From Bacillus sp. 123MFChir2 (GTDB lineage: Bacteria > Bacillota > Bacilli > Bacillales > Bacillaceae_G), in the NCBI RefSeq assembly GCF_000383235.1, contig NZ_KB910931.1:1-64000 (forward strand): 64,000 bases of DNA, read 5' to 3'. The translations under genes and the position numbers were made by a program. A model generated the notes under the pieces. It saw only the letters and a list, made by a program, of their open reading frames with translations. It did not search any database and was not told the origin of the DNA. Every line of letters starts with the position of its first letter. The first letter of the stretch is position 1. This document shows positions 36,532-45,316 of the stretch, piece after piece.

Positions 36532-37442
36532 GAGTTGGCGTAATTATGGGAGGCGTGTCCTCTGAAAAACAAGTGTCCCTCATGACAGGGGAAGAAATGA
36601 TTGCACATTTGGATAAGAGTAAGTACGAAATTGTGCCAATTAAATTGAATGACAAAAAAGAGCTTATTGAAAAGGTAAATAATATCGATATTGCCTTGTT
36701 GGCTCTTCACGGAAAATACGGGGAGGACGGTACGATCCAAGGTACACTGGAGACCCTTAGTGTTCCATATACAGGAAGTAATATGCTATCAAGCGGTATT
36801 TGTATGGATAAAAATATGTCAAAAAAAATGATTCGCTATGAAGGGATTCAAACACCGGATTGGATTCATATTTCAAATATGGAAGAGCTTCAGGTTGATG
36901 AAGTCGAAAAAATGGGATATCCGTTAGTTGTAAAACCAAATTCGGGTGGTTCTAGTGTAGGGGTAAAGATCGTATACGATAAGGATTCTTTACTATCCTC
37001 GCTTGAGGATGTGTTTAAATGGGATTCTGAAATCGTAATTGAAAAATATATAAAGGGCGAAGAAATTACTTGTTCCATTTTGGACGGAAAACTTTTACCG
37101 ATTATTTCAATTCAACATACGGCTGAGTTCTTTGACTATCATGCGAAATACGATGATGCGGCTACGATTGAAGAGATTATAGAACTTCCGGTCACAACTC
37201 AAAAGCGTGTCGCTGAGGCTGCCATGGCATGCTATAAAACATTAAAATGCAGTGTTTATGCTAGAGTTGATATGATTATAAAAGATGGAATCCCATATGT
37301 GATGGAAGTGAATACATTGCCGGGGATGACAAAAAGTAGTTTACTACCAAAAAGTGCTCATGCAGTAGGAATTTCTTATAGTAGACTATTGGATATGATT
37401 ATTGAAATCTCTTTACAGACTCGGAGAAACGAAGGTTTCTAA
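36528..37442 (+). CDS. ddl: D-alanine--D-alanine ligase
   Basis: 304 residues, ATP-grasp enzyme joining two D-Ala for peptidoglycan precursors. N-terminal GGVSSEKQVSLMTG, ATP-grasp lysine in PLVVKPNSGGSSVGV, omega-loop EFFDYHAKYDD with Tyr as in D-Ala:D-Ala (not D-Lac) ligases, metal site in YVMEVNTLPGMT. Start ATG 36528 overlaps the regulator stop; an earlier frame start at 36513 lies within it. Translationally coupled to the MocR gene, thus regulator and ligase are made together. Confidence 0.95.
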   Translation: MRVGVIMGGVSSEKQVSLMTGEEMIAHLDKSKYEIVPIKLNDKKELIEKVNNIDIALLALHGKYGEDGTIQGTLETLSVPYTGSNMLSSGICMDKNMSKKMIRYEGIQTPDWIHISNMEELQVDEVEKMGYPLVVKPNSGGSSVGVKIVYDKDSLLSSLEDVFKWDSEIVIEKYIKGEEITCSILDGKLLPIISIQHTAEFFDYHAKYDDAATIEEIIELPVTTQKRVAEAAMACYKTLKCSVYARVDMIIKDGIPYVMEVNTLPGMTKSSLLPKSAHAVGISYSRLLDMIIEISLQTRRNEGF

Positions 37443-37549
37443 AAGAAACATGATTGAATGCACTGTTAAAATTTACTGTGGATTCAGAGATTTTAGATTT
37501 AGTAGGACCGTAACTGCTTTAGTCTATTTAGATATTTTAAAAAATGAAA

Positions 37550-37583
37550 GGACGTCTTAAGACTTACTGTCTTATGGACGTCC
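37550..37583. terminator. terminator stem, second copy
   Basis: GGACGTCTTAAGAC (37550-37563) pairs with GTCTTATGGACGTCC (37569-37583; one bulge). Near-identical to 34652-34684. It could end the ddl operon and, on the other strand, the former kinase gene. Confidence 0.65.
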
Positions 37584-37709
37584 TTCTTTCGGCAAGATAA
37601 TATTGAATGATGTTCCTTTCGAATGCTCGCTTTTGGCAAAAATTGTACCATTATGAGCATGTACAAGTTTATAGACAATTGGCATTCCAAGGCCAGTCCC
37701 TTTGGAAGA
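37572..37709 (-). pseudogene. histidine kinase C-terminal relic 2
   Basis: The minus strand reads SSKGTGLGMPIVYKLVHAHN, then GTIFAKSEHSKGTSFNIILP and KEGRP, stop. This is a well-kept G2 box (KGTGLGM) and final strands of a sensor histidine kinase ATPase domain. The H-box and N-box regions are missing; upstream sequence soon loses the frame. Paired with relic 1 on the other side of the MocR-ddl operon. Confidence 0.7.
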
Positions 37710-37756
37710 GGAATCATTATCTTCTTGTTGATCTTACATTCCAATGACAGAAAAAT

Positions 37757-38608
37757 TTAATCTCCTTTTTTTGATTGTGTTCCTAGATAATGAACTATCT
37801 CCCTTGATGCAAACTCAATAAAACCGCTGATAAAATCTAACTTATCCTCTGCTAAAAAGGGAGTATAACCTTGAGGATTTCCAACATATCCTTTTGGGGC
37901 AATCGATTTAGTTCTTTCGCCTCCTTTTTGCCACTCTTCCAGATCTTCCTTGTTTAATAGCCTAGGGGCTAGTCCCTTGATTTTTTCTTTCCTTACCAAA
38001 TCGGGAAAATATTTTAGAAATCGTGCGGTTCCCTGCGCCCCTGCATGAAAATCTGGATAGCGAGGAGGAGGCTCAAATGAACCAAAGGAAAAATCGATAT
38101 CAAAAATCAAAAATTCTTCTTGATCTTTCGTGATCCCTAACTGATCTGCTAACAAATTAGCAATAACCGAACGAACATCAATATTTAGTGTTTGCCTTGT
38201 CTTTCTAATTGCTCCTATCAGCGCATCACCATGTTGTTGATCTCCGTGTATATCAATGATAAATATATGCTTTGCTCCCCATCTGAATAAGGATTCCCAC
38301 ATATCGAATAAGACTGCATGTACGGTTTCCTTTCTCGATGTAAAAGAACCGGGAAATGCGCCCGTAATATGATTTACACCAAAATAATAAGGAGGTGCTA
38401 TTATAGCGGGAATGTTCTCTTTTTCTAATCTTTTCTTTATATAACGACAAATATAATGGCTCTCGTAAATATCTCCCCCCGTAGGTAAGTGGGGCCCTTG
38501 TTGCTCAATCACACCAGTTGGTGATAGCACCACGGCGCCTTTTTGTAATGCCTCTTCAATTTCTAACCATGTCATATCAGCAACAGTATCTTTAAAAATA
38601 GAATACAT
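37757..38608 (-). CDS. creatininase-family protein with altered metal ligands
   Basis: 283 residues. Family motifs are recognisable: VIEQQGPHLPTGGD (33-46), DIHGDQQHGD and DFHAGAQGTARF. In canonical members the first motif is E-x-H-G-P-H with Glu and His as metal ligands; here the His is Gln37 (CAA). The usual HGGN-like second motif is HGDQQ, and the HAG..ETS motif lacks the Glu. Activity on a creatinine-like amide is therefore doubtful. Start ATG 38608 behind GGGGAGG. Stands alone. Confidence 0.8.
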   Translation of the reverse strand: MYSIFKDTVADMTWLEIEEALQKGAVVLSPTGVIEQQGPHLPTGGDIYESHYICRYIKKRLEKENIPAIIAPPYYFGVNHITGAFPGSFTSRKETVHAVLFDMWESLFRWGAKHIFIIDIHGDQQHGDALIGAIRKTRQTLNIDVRSVIANLLADQLGITKDQEEFLIFDIDFSFGSFEPPPRYPDFHAGAQGTARFLKYFPDLVRKEKIKGLAPRLLNKEDLEEWQKGGERTKSIAPKGYVGNPQGYTPFLAEDKLDFISGFIEFASREIVHYLGTQSKKGD

Positions 38609-38794
38609 GAATCCTCCCCATTTCATATATTTATATTAAGTTATTCAATTTGTAGGCTATAATGTAGTTAAATAACTTAATTGTATAGTTAGAAATTCAC
38701 CTTCTATAATTATTATTCCTTTTGCTTACCTTGTTCCGTTACTATTCAATTAGAAAAGAAAAATTTTGTATTAAATCTAAAATAAAACTAAAGC

Positions 38795-38929
38795 CATGTA
38801 TTTGCAGCTGGCCATGATGAAAGGATTTTCCGATTGAATGAAAATATTCTGCGTTTCGGTATGAAAGAAGGAATTTCTAGTGAATTTTCGGCGCAATTTG
38901 CAAGAGTATTAAATCATGTGGAGGGATAA
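38795..38929 (+). pseudogene. C-terminal gene fragment, family not recognised
   Basis: An open stretch reads HVFAAGHDERIFRLNENILR, then 24 residues ending VLNHVEG and a stop, with no start codon or ribosome binding site. Sequence texture is that of a real protein end. I cannot name the family. The rest of 38640-39180 holds no supported gene. Confidence 0.35.
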
Positions 38930-39112
38930 GAATATTTTCATATGAAATAATTTTTTGTAGTTGTAGAAAAGTTTTTGAATTTATGAAGGAACTAGACAAT
39001 ATAAACAGTTTAAGGAAAATAAGAATAGGGTATTTTGTTGTGAAGATTGTAATCATAAAATACGTCTCGATGCCATTAAAAACAGAAATATTTGAAAAAA
39101 CACAAGAGTTAT

Positions 39113-39167
39113 TACAAAAGAAAACCCTCTTATTTATCGTAAAAACATCGATATATAAGAGGGTTTT
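39113..39167 (-). terminator. terminator of secY
   Basis: AAAACCCTCTTAT (39121-39133) pairs with ATAAGAGGGTTTT (39155-39167); on the minus strand it runs into TTTTCTTTT. It rules out the 67-codon frame at 38983-39186 that spans it. Confidence 0.85.
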
Positions 39168-39182
39168 GTATGAAATAAAATG

Positions 39183-40490
39183 TTAATTCACTTTCTTAAT
39201 AAATCCTTTATAGTGACGTTTCACAAGCTGGCTTTCTAACGTTTTCATCGTTTCTAGAGCGACACCAACAATAATGAGTAAGCTTGTCCCGCCAATTTGA
39301 GCGGAAGCTGGTAGATCAGAAATTTTTGTGAATATAATTGGTAAAATAGAGATTAACCCTAGAAAAATTGCTCCAACAAAAGTTAAGCGGTATAAGATTT
39401 TTGTAACGTATTTCTCTGTCATGATCCCTGGTCGAATGCCTGGAACATACCCGTTTTGCTTCTTCAAGTTTTCGGCCATTTGTTCAGGATTTACTTGAAC
39501 GAAGGCATAGAAGTATGTAAACGCAATAATGAGTCCAACATATAAACACATTCCAATTGGATGTGTAAAATCAAGATTTGTATTGATCCATTTGGACACT
39601 TCAGAATTTGGAAATAGCTGTGCAATTGTTCGTGGCGTCATTAAAAATGCTGAAGCAAAGATAACAGGAATAACCCCTGCGCTATTTACCTTAAGAGGTA
39701 AATGTGTATTTTTTGCTCCTTGATACGGATTGTTCCCATTAGAAGCTTTTGCATATTGAATAGGAATTTTCCGATTTGCTTGTTGTATGTAAATGACACC
39801 AACGATGATAGCTAAAACGACTAAAATAATTAATACAATTTTTATAATATGCATAAAGAGTTGATCGCCAGCGTTATGAATTTGTTGTAAGTATATTTGA
39901 TTCATAATGCTTGGAATTCCTGCTACAAGTCCTGCGAAAATAATAATTGAAATTCCGTTACCTACTCCATTTGCAGTAATTTGTTCACCTAACCACATTA
40001 AAAATGCAGTACCAGCAGTTAATACGGTAGCAATTAATAAGTAGGTTTTTAGGCCTGGATCTGTTATTAATTGTCCACCTGCTATATTGTTAAAGCCAAT
40101 AGACATTCCTATCGACTGAATGAATGCAAGAACAATTGTAAAGTAGCGGGTAAATTGAGCTGATTTTTTGCGGCCCATTTCACCTTGCTTTGCCCACTCT
40201 GCAAATTTAGGAACGACATCCATCTGTAATAACTGCACGATGATGGAAGCTGTAATATACGGTGTGATACCTACTGCAAAAATTGAAAAATTTTGTAAGG
40301 CACCCCCGCCAAATACATTGAGCATTCCTAAAATATTTGTTTGATCCTGTATTTTTAATACCTCAGCATTAGTATGAGGAACTGGAATGAATGTGCCAAT
40401 CCGAAAAACGATTAACATCGCTAAAGTAAAAAGAATTTTGCTTCTGATCTCAGCTACTCTCATAAAGTTTGAAATTGTACGAAACATCAT
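39183..40490 (-). CDS. secY2: SecY-type preprotein translocase channel (second copy)
   Basis: 435 residues, ten membrane helices, full SecY layout with NILGMLNVFGGGALQNFSIF, GITPYITASIIVQLL (lateral gate, about 70-95), GLVAGIP and the cytosolic GIRPGIMTEKYV loop. It is not in the ribosomal-protein operon, so it is an accessory SecY. In B. anthracis a stand-alone SecY2 helps SecA2 export S-layer proteins. No secA2 or S-layer gene adjoins here, so the cargo is open. Ribosome binding site AGGAGG before ATG 40490. Confidence 0.9.
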   Translation of the reverse strand: MMFRTISNFMRVAEIRSKILFTLAMLIVFRIGTFIPVPHTNAEVLKIQDQTNILGMLNVFGGGALQNFSIFAVGITPYITASIIVQLLQMDVVPKFAEWAKQGEMGRKKSAQFTRYFTIVLAFIQSIGMSIGFNNIAGGQLITDPGLKTYLLIATVLTAGTAFLMWLGEQITANGVGNGISIIIFAGLVAGIPSIMNQIYLQQIHNAGDQLFMHIIKIVLIILVVLAIIVGVIYIQQANRKIPIQYAKASNGNNPYQGAKNTHLPLKVNSAGVIPVIFASAFLMTPRTIAQLFPNSEVSKWINTNLDFTHPIGMCLYVGLIIAFTYFYAFVQVNPEQMAENLKKQNGYVPGIRPGIMTEKYVTKILYRLTFVGAIFLGLISILPIIFTKISDLPASAQIGGTSLLIIVGVALETMKTLESQLVKRHYKGFIKKVN

Positions 40491-40708
40491 GTCGCCTCCT
40501 ATATGTTTACTAATTATGTAAAGTAAAACTAGTTTTTATATCCTCACGTATAAACTGCAAACCTCCTCCCGAATAAAATTCATTATGACAAATGGATTTT
40601 CAAACAGTTTACGGATATAAAATAGAGCGATGTTTATGTTTTCGTAACAACCCAATAACCATAATATAACTATAAAACAAATATTTGTACAGAGGGAAGG
40701 ATGATACA

Positions 40709-40895
40709 TATATAAATACAAATTGAAAAACCGACATAAAAACCACTCTTTTTAGCTGGGCGAGAGTGGCTGGCCACGCTTAGAGCGGTCAAAGACCTTT
40801 TCTGCCACAGACAATGTTAAAACAAAGGGAGCAAACAAGTAGCGTATTACTTTTGGTTTTATATAATAGCAACTTAGATGTTGAAAAATCAAAAT
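40709..40895. repeat. dispersed repeat, copy C
   Basis: Most complete copy: TATATAAATACAAATTG, AACCGACATAAAAACCACTC, GGGCGAGAGTGGCTGGCCACG, AGAGCGGTC, CTTTTCTGCCACA and CAAGTAGCGTATTAC. Matches copy A in order and spacing. It lies in the secY-amidase spacer (40491-40980), which has no gene. Confidence 0.7.
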
Positions 40896-40980
40896 AGATC
40901 TCTGTATAAGGGGATTTTGCTAGATTTTAGACAAGATGAATTGTTATAATTTTCTTATAAAATAAAAGGGAGTTCGTGAT

Positions 40981-42458
40981 ATGGAATTTCAGTTACCGAA
41001 TATAGATGGGGAAGAGTTAACGATTGAAAAGATTCAAGAAGCAATGGAAGCTGGTAAGTTAACATCAAAAGACCTTGTTATATATTATTTGTATCGAATC
41101 GCAAAGTATGATAAAGCCAGTCCTAATATAAACGCTATACTTGAAATAAATCCGGATGCGATTTTTCTTGCTGAATCATTGGATCATGAGCGTAAGAAAA
41201 AAGGAAAACGAGGACCTCTTCATGGGGTTCCAATTTTATTGAAAGATAATATAGAAACAGGAGATAAAATGCATACAAGCGCTGGTATGCTTGCTTTAGA
41301 AAATCATGTGAGTCAAAAAGATGCGTTTCTAGTGAAAAAGCTTCGAGACGCAGGAGCTATTATTTTAGGGAAAACGAATATGACAGAATTAGCAAATGGT
41401 ATGTCTTTAAAAATGTGGGCTGGATATAGTGCAAGGGGAGGTCAAACTTTGAATCCTTATGGTCCGGGAGAATTTTTTTAGGTGGATCTAGCTCCGGTTC
41501 TGCAGCTGCAGCTGCTGCAAACTTTACAGTATTATCAGTTGGTACAGAGACTGATGCCTCTATTTTAAGTCCAGCAATACAAAATTCAGTAGTTGGTATT
41601 AAACCGACTGTTGGACTTATTAGTAGATCTGGCATCATTCCGTTTACGTATTCACAAGATACTGCAGGGCCCATTGCTCGAACTGTAGAAGATGCTGCTC
41701 TTTTATTAAGTGTATTGAGCGGCAAAGATGAACTAGATCCAGCAACTTATCGCTGTGAAGTAGATGCTGTACAAGATTATACGGCATTTTTAGATAAGAG
41801 TGGGTTAAAGGGAGCACGCATTGATGTGTTTCGGCAAGTTTCTGAGGAAAATTTTCTACCAGGTGAATTCGATGAACATTTATTCTCTAATGTAATTCAC
41901 ATTCTAAAAAAAGAGGGAGCAGAAGTAATAGAGAATATTAAAATTCCTTCTTTTCATAGAAAATGGAGTTATGAAGTGCCAACGTATGAGATAAAACATA
42001 GTTTAGGTAATTATCTGTATCAATTACCGTCACATGCTCCCGTTCATAGTGATCACGAATTAATAGAATTTAATAATAAACTGGGGGATAAGGCATTAAA
42101 GTATGGACAGAACATGCTTGAATATAGAAAATCTCTACCAAATACATTAAGTAATTCAGAATACATAATGGCGAAATTAGAAGATCTTTATTATTCACAG
42201 AATGAAGGAATAGATTTTGCACTTCAAACATATAACCTAGATGCCATTTTATTCCCAGCTTATGTAGGGTCTACTCTTTCTGCAAAAGCAGGTTATCCAT
42301 CAATTGCTTTACCAGCAGGATATATGGAAAATGGGCGTCCATTTGGCATTACTTTTGCTGGAACGGCATTTACTGAAGGGACTTTAATTAAGATTGGTTA
42401 TGCTTTTGAGCAAGCAACAAGATTTCGGAAACCCCCTAGTTTTATAGAGAAAGTATAG
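40981..42458 (+). pseudogene. amidase-signature hydrolase, single-T frameshift
   Basis: Two frames (40981-41481 and on from about 41482 to 42458) form one GatA-like amidase of about 490 residues. The Ser-Ser-Lys catalytic set is complete: Lys in PILLKDNIE, cis-Ser and Ser in GGSSSGSAAAAAA and the DASILSPAIQNSVVGIKP loop. At 41473-41479 there are seven T; eight would read GEFFLGGSSSGS in frame. One T is missing, so it is a recent inactivation, slippage variant or sequencing error. No gatB/gatC neighbours, hence not the tRNA amidotransferase. Confidence 0.85.
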
Positions 42459-42519
42459 TTCTTTTTGATGTAAGAAAAGCAGAACTGATAAATAAAAAAT
42501 ATGTACAGGTAGTGATACA

Positions 42520-43737
42520 GTGAAAATTGGTAAATTTGGAGAAGTAAATAAATTGAGTATCGATACAATTAGACATTATATGGATTTAGGGTTGATTGTG
42601 CCCGAAAAGAAGGGAGGGCATTATTTTTTTGATGAACGTTGTCAAAACGTTTTAGAGATTATTTTAGAATTTAAAGGGATGGGATTTAGTTTAAACGAGA
42701 TTAAACAATTGTTTCTTTATAAGAATTTTGGTGAATTTACGGACTATGAACAAGATACATACTATCAATCTTTATTTATGGATAAATATAAGCATGTTGA
42801 GCAGGAAATAAATAATTTAGTAGAAATAAAGAACAGACTAATGACGAAATTAGATGAGTTATCAGCAAAATCGAAAGGTTCAAGTGTGGTGATGGGGGTT
42901 GATTTAAAAGTACTCGATGTACTGAAATGTTTACGGTGTAGTGAAATGCTTATTCTTCAAGATGGGATTATTAATAGAAATCAAATTATGGAAGGAAGGT
43001 TAATTTGCAATTGCGGTGAAGAATATCTTGTTGAATCAGGTATTTTAAAAGTTGGTAATTCATTTCAGTCGGCTTTTGGGCCCTATCATGAAGAATATGT
43101 TCTTGAATATATTCATACAACTGATCCAGCTTATTTAGAAAGTATTCATAAAAGTGGAGAATGGTCAAAGAGAAAACTCGTTCAATTAGATTTGAGCGAT
43201 AAAGTATTACTTGAGTTAGGATCAGGAGTCGGTTTTTTTCTGCGAAATATTTATCAGGAATTACCGGAAAATTGCTTATATATTGCCGTTGATCGCAATT
43301 TAGAGCGGCATCGATTTTTAAAAAGTGTATTAGAGAGAACTGGTTTCAACAGGAACATCCTCTTTATTTGTGCTGATTTTTTAAATATACCGATACAGGA
43401 TGCCTCTGTCGATATCGTAATTGATCATTCAGGTACTAGTAATTACAGTTTTGAACATAAGGAGTTTTTGCTTCGTGAAGTAGTTCACCTTTTCAAACCT
43501 GATTGTTACTTATTGGGAACATTTATTGCTTTTAAAAACTTTAGCACCAAAAGCAAAATTGAAGCTAAATTCAGAGACAACTTTATAGCTAGAAAAATTC
43601 AGGAAAACATCAACAATTTAAAGTATATTCCTATAGAGGAAAGGACTTCTGAATATGTTGATCGAGGTGGAAAGTACGAAAATTTCTTTGTGCAGGGGGA
43701 AGAAATTTATTCATATTCATTTTTTGGCAAAAGGTAG
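42520..43737 (+). CDS. MerR regulator fused to zinc-ribbon and SAM methyltransferase domain
   Basis: 405 residues in three parts. MerR HTH at about 1-75 (LSIDTIRHYMDLGLIVPEKK) with a dimer helix to about 120. A Cys4 ribbon at about 138-168 (CLRCSEM and CNCGEEY). A Rossmann methyltransferase at about 200-330 with VLLELGSGVGFFLRN as SAM motif I and DHSGTSNY. GTG start at 42520 within GATACAGTG. It is followed by a MerR-style promoter and an MFS exporter, so it likely senses and perhaps modifies a compound the exporter removes. The fused enzyme is unusual for a MerR protein. Confidence 0.82.
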   Translation: MKIGKFGEVNKLSIDTIRHYMDLGLIVPEKKGGHYFFDERCQNVLEIILEFKGMGFSLNEIKQLFLYKNFGEFTDYEQDTYYQSLFMDKYKHVEQEINNLVEIKNRLMTKLDELSAKSKGSSVVMGVDLKVLDVLKCLRCSEMLILQDGIINRNQIMEGRLICNCGEEYLVESGILKVGNSFQSAFGPYHEEYVLEYIHTTDPAYLESIHKSGEWSKRKLVQLDLSDKVLLELGSGVGFFLRNIYQELPENCLYIAVDRNLERHRFLKSVLERTGFNRNILFICADFLNIPIQDASVDIVIDHSGTSNYSFEHKEFLLREVVHLFKPDCYLLGTFIAFKNFSTKSKIEAKFRDNFIARKIQENINNLKYIPIEERTSEYVDRGGKYENFFVQGEEIYSYSFFGKR

Positions 43738-43755
43738 GGTTAACCCTATCTTTTT
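43730..43755 (+). terminator. terminator overlapping the MerR gene end
   Basis: AGGTAGGGTTAACCCTATCT is a near-perfect palindrome followed by TTTTTC; the MerR stop codon lies in its left arm. Confidence 0.7.
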
Positions 43756-43786
43756 TCATTTTTCCCTAAAAAATTTATGGATTCCA

Positions 43787-43821
43787 CCTATTGATATAGG
43801 GTTCACCCGGCAGCTTACACT
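43787..43821 (+). promoter_or_regulatory. MerR-type promoter of the MFS gene (19-bp spacer)
   Basis: TTGATA (43791-43796) and TACACT (43816-43821) are separated by 19 bp, the long spacing typical of MerR-activated promoters. The dyads CCTATTGATATAGG (43787-43800) and GGGTTCACCC (43799-43808) overlap the -35 and the spacer. The MerR fusion encoded just upstream is the expected activator. Confidence 0.55.
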
Positions 43822-43856
43822 TTGTTATATAAAAAGTTAAGCGAGGTGGATTATTT

Positions 43857-45145
43857 ATGGAAGCATTACAAATGAGTGTAAGTAATGAAAATAATAAAAA
43901 AGAAATGAAAAACCTATTTCTCTATTCTACAGGAAAGACTATCTCGATATTTGGTACAGCTATTTATAACTTTGCGTTAGGATTATACGTTTTAAAGCAG
44001 ACGGGCTCGGCGTTAAGTTTTGCAGTTACTCTTATATTAGGAATTATTCCGATGGTTATTATCAATCCGTTTGCTGGGGTGATTGCGGATAAGGTGAATA
44101 AAAAGACGTTAGTTGTTTTGATGGATTTTCTTAGTGGAATCCTGCTAATTTCTGTTTATATATTATGTATGAATTGAATTTACTCATCATTTACGCCACT
44201 ACCTTTCTTTTGACGGTGTTTACTACTTTCTTTGGAATAGGTTTAGAAGCAGCTAAGCCAAACATTGTATCTGAAAAAATGTTGATGAATATTAATTCTA
44301 TTAGTAAAATAATTGACTCAGTCTCTTTAATTATGGGTCCCATGTTAGGAGGGATTGTTTTTGCAATTTTTGATATCAGAACTTTTATTATTTTGAATGG
44401 AATTTCTTTTATCCTTTCTGGTTTATCAATGATGTTTATTCATTTTAAACTTTGCAATTCCCAATCAGATAACGATCATTCAGACGGAAAAATTCATTTA
44501 ATAAGTGATATAAAGGATGGATTTAACTATTTATTCGAAAGAAAGAGTATTAAGAGGTTGTTTACGATCTTAATATTAATTAATTTTTTTCTCGGTTTTG
44601 CTGTGACTGTTCCATTACCATATATGATTAATACAGTTCTAAAGCTAGGGTCAAAAGAGTTTGGGATAATCCAAGGGGCCTTTCCATTGGGGATGATTCT
44701 AGGAGCTTTATTGGTAAAGAAAATCACCGAAAGAATTTCCTATTCCATTCTTTTAAAATATGTAAGTTTTGCTTTAGCGGTTTGTATGATTCTGTTAGGA
44801 GTTCCAGTTTTGCTGAAAAGTTTACAATTGAACTCCATTGTTTACACCTGTTATTTCATTGCTGTCATGTTCTTGTTTGGAGTAGTCATAGCGCTAATTG
44901 ACATCCCTCTCGCTTATTTTATGCAAAAAGAGATTCCAGATGAATATAGAGGTAGAGTACTAAGCATTGGCATTAGTGCCGCGAAAATAATGCTTCCTAT
45001 GGCGATGATATCATCAGGAGCTCTATTAAATATCCTTCCTTCTTATGTCATGCCTATTGCAGGAGGAGTGTTATTCTTTCTATTTAGTGTGCGTTCAGCG
45101 AATAAAGTGAACTTTGAACTAACTTCAAAAAATATAAGTATTTAA
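43857..45145 (+). pseudogene. MFS transporter, frameshifted
   Basis: Two frames, 43857-44177 and 44165-45145, together form one MFS protein of about 425 residues: helices 1-4 in the first part and the rest in the second. GVIADKVNKKTLVVLMD is the loop 2-3 signature. The frames meet near 44170 (TTATGTATGAATTG); one inserted base after ATG would restore ELNLLIIY. It is likely a drug or metabolite exporter inactivated by a one-base deletion. Ribosome binding site GCGAGGTGG before the ATG at 43857. Confidence 0.8.
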
Positions 45146-45150
45146 TTTGT

Positions 45151-45188
45151 TATAGGGCCTGATTATTATGCAATAATCAGGCCCTATA
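45151..45188. terminator. 17-bp perfect hairpin
   Basis: TATAGGGCCTGATTATT (45151-45167) pairs with 45172-45188 across ATGC, six bases after the MFS stop; terminator with an A-tract at the far side. Confidence 0.8.
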
Positions 45189-45316
45189 GTTGAAAAAAAC
45201 TCTCCTTCCAGTATACTGAATAAAGAAATTTATCTTAAAGGTAAAAGTGTGTTTGATCATTTGTAGATCAAATTTCTGGAACGTGTAAAAGTATGGAAAA
45301 GGAAAAGGTGTTTTAA

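Noticed and set aside
38983-39186. 67-codon plus-strand frame
   Set aside because: It spans the strong secY terminator stem and has no ribosome binding site.
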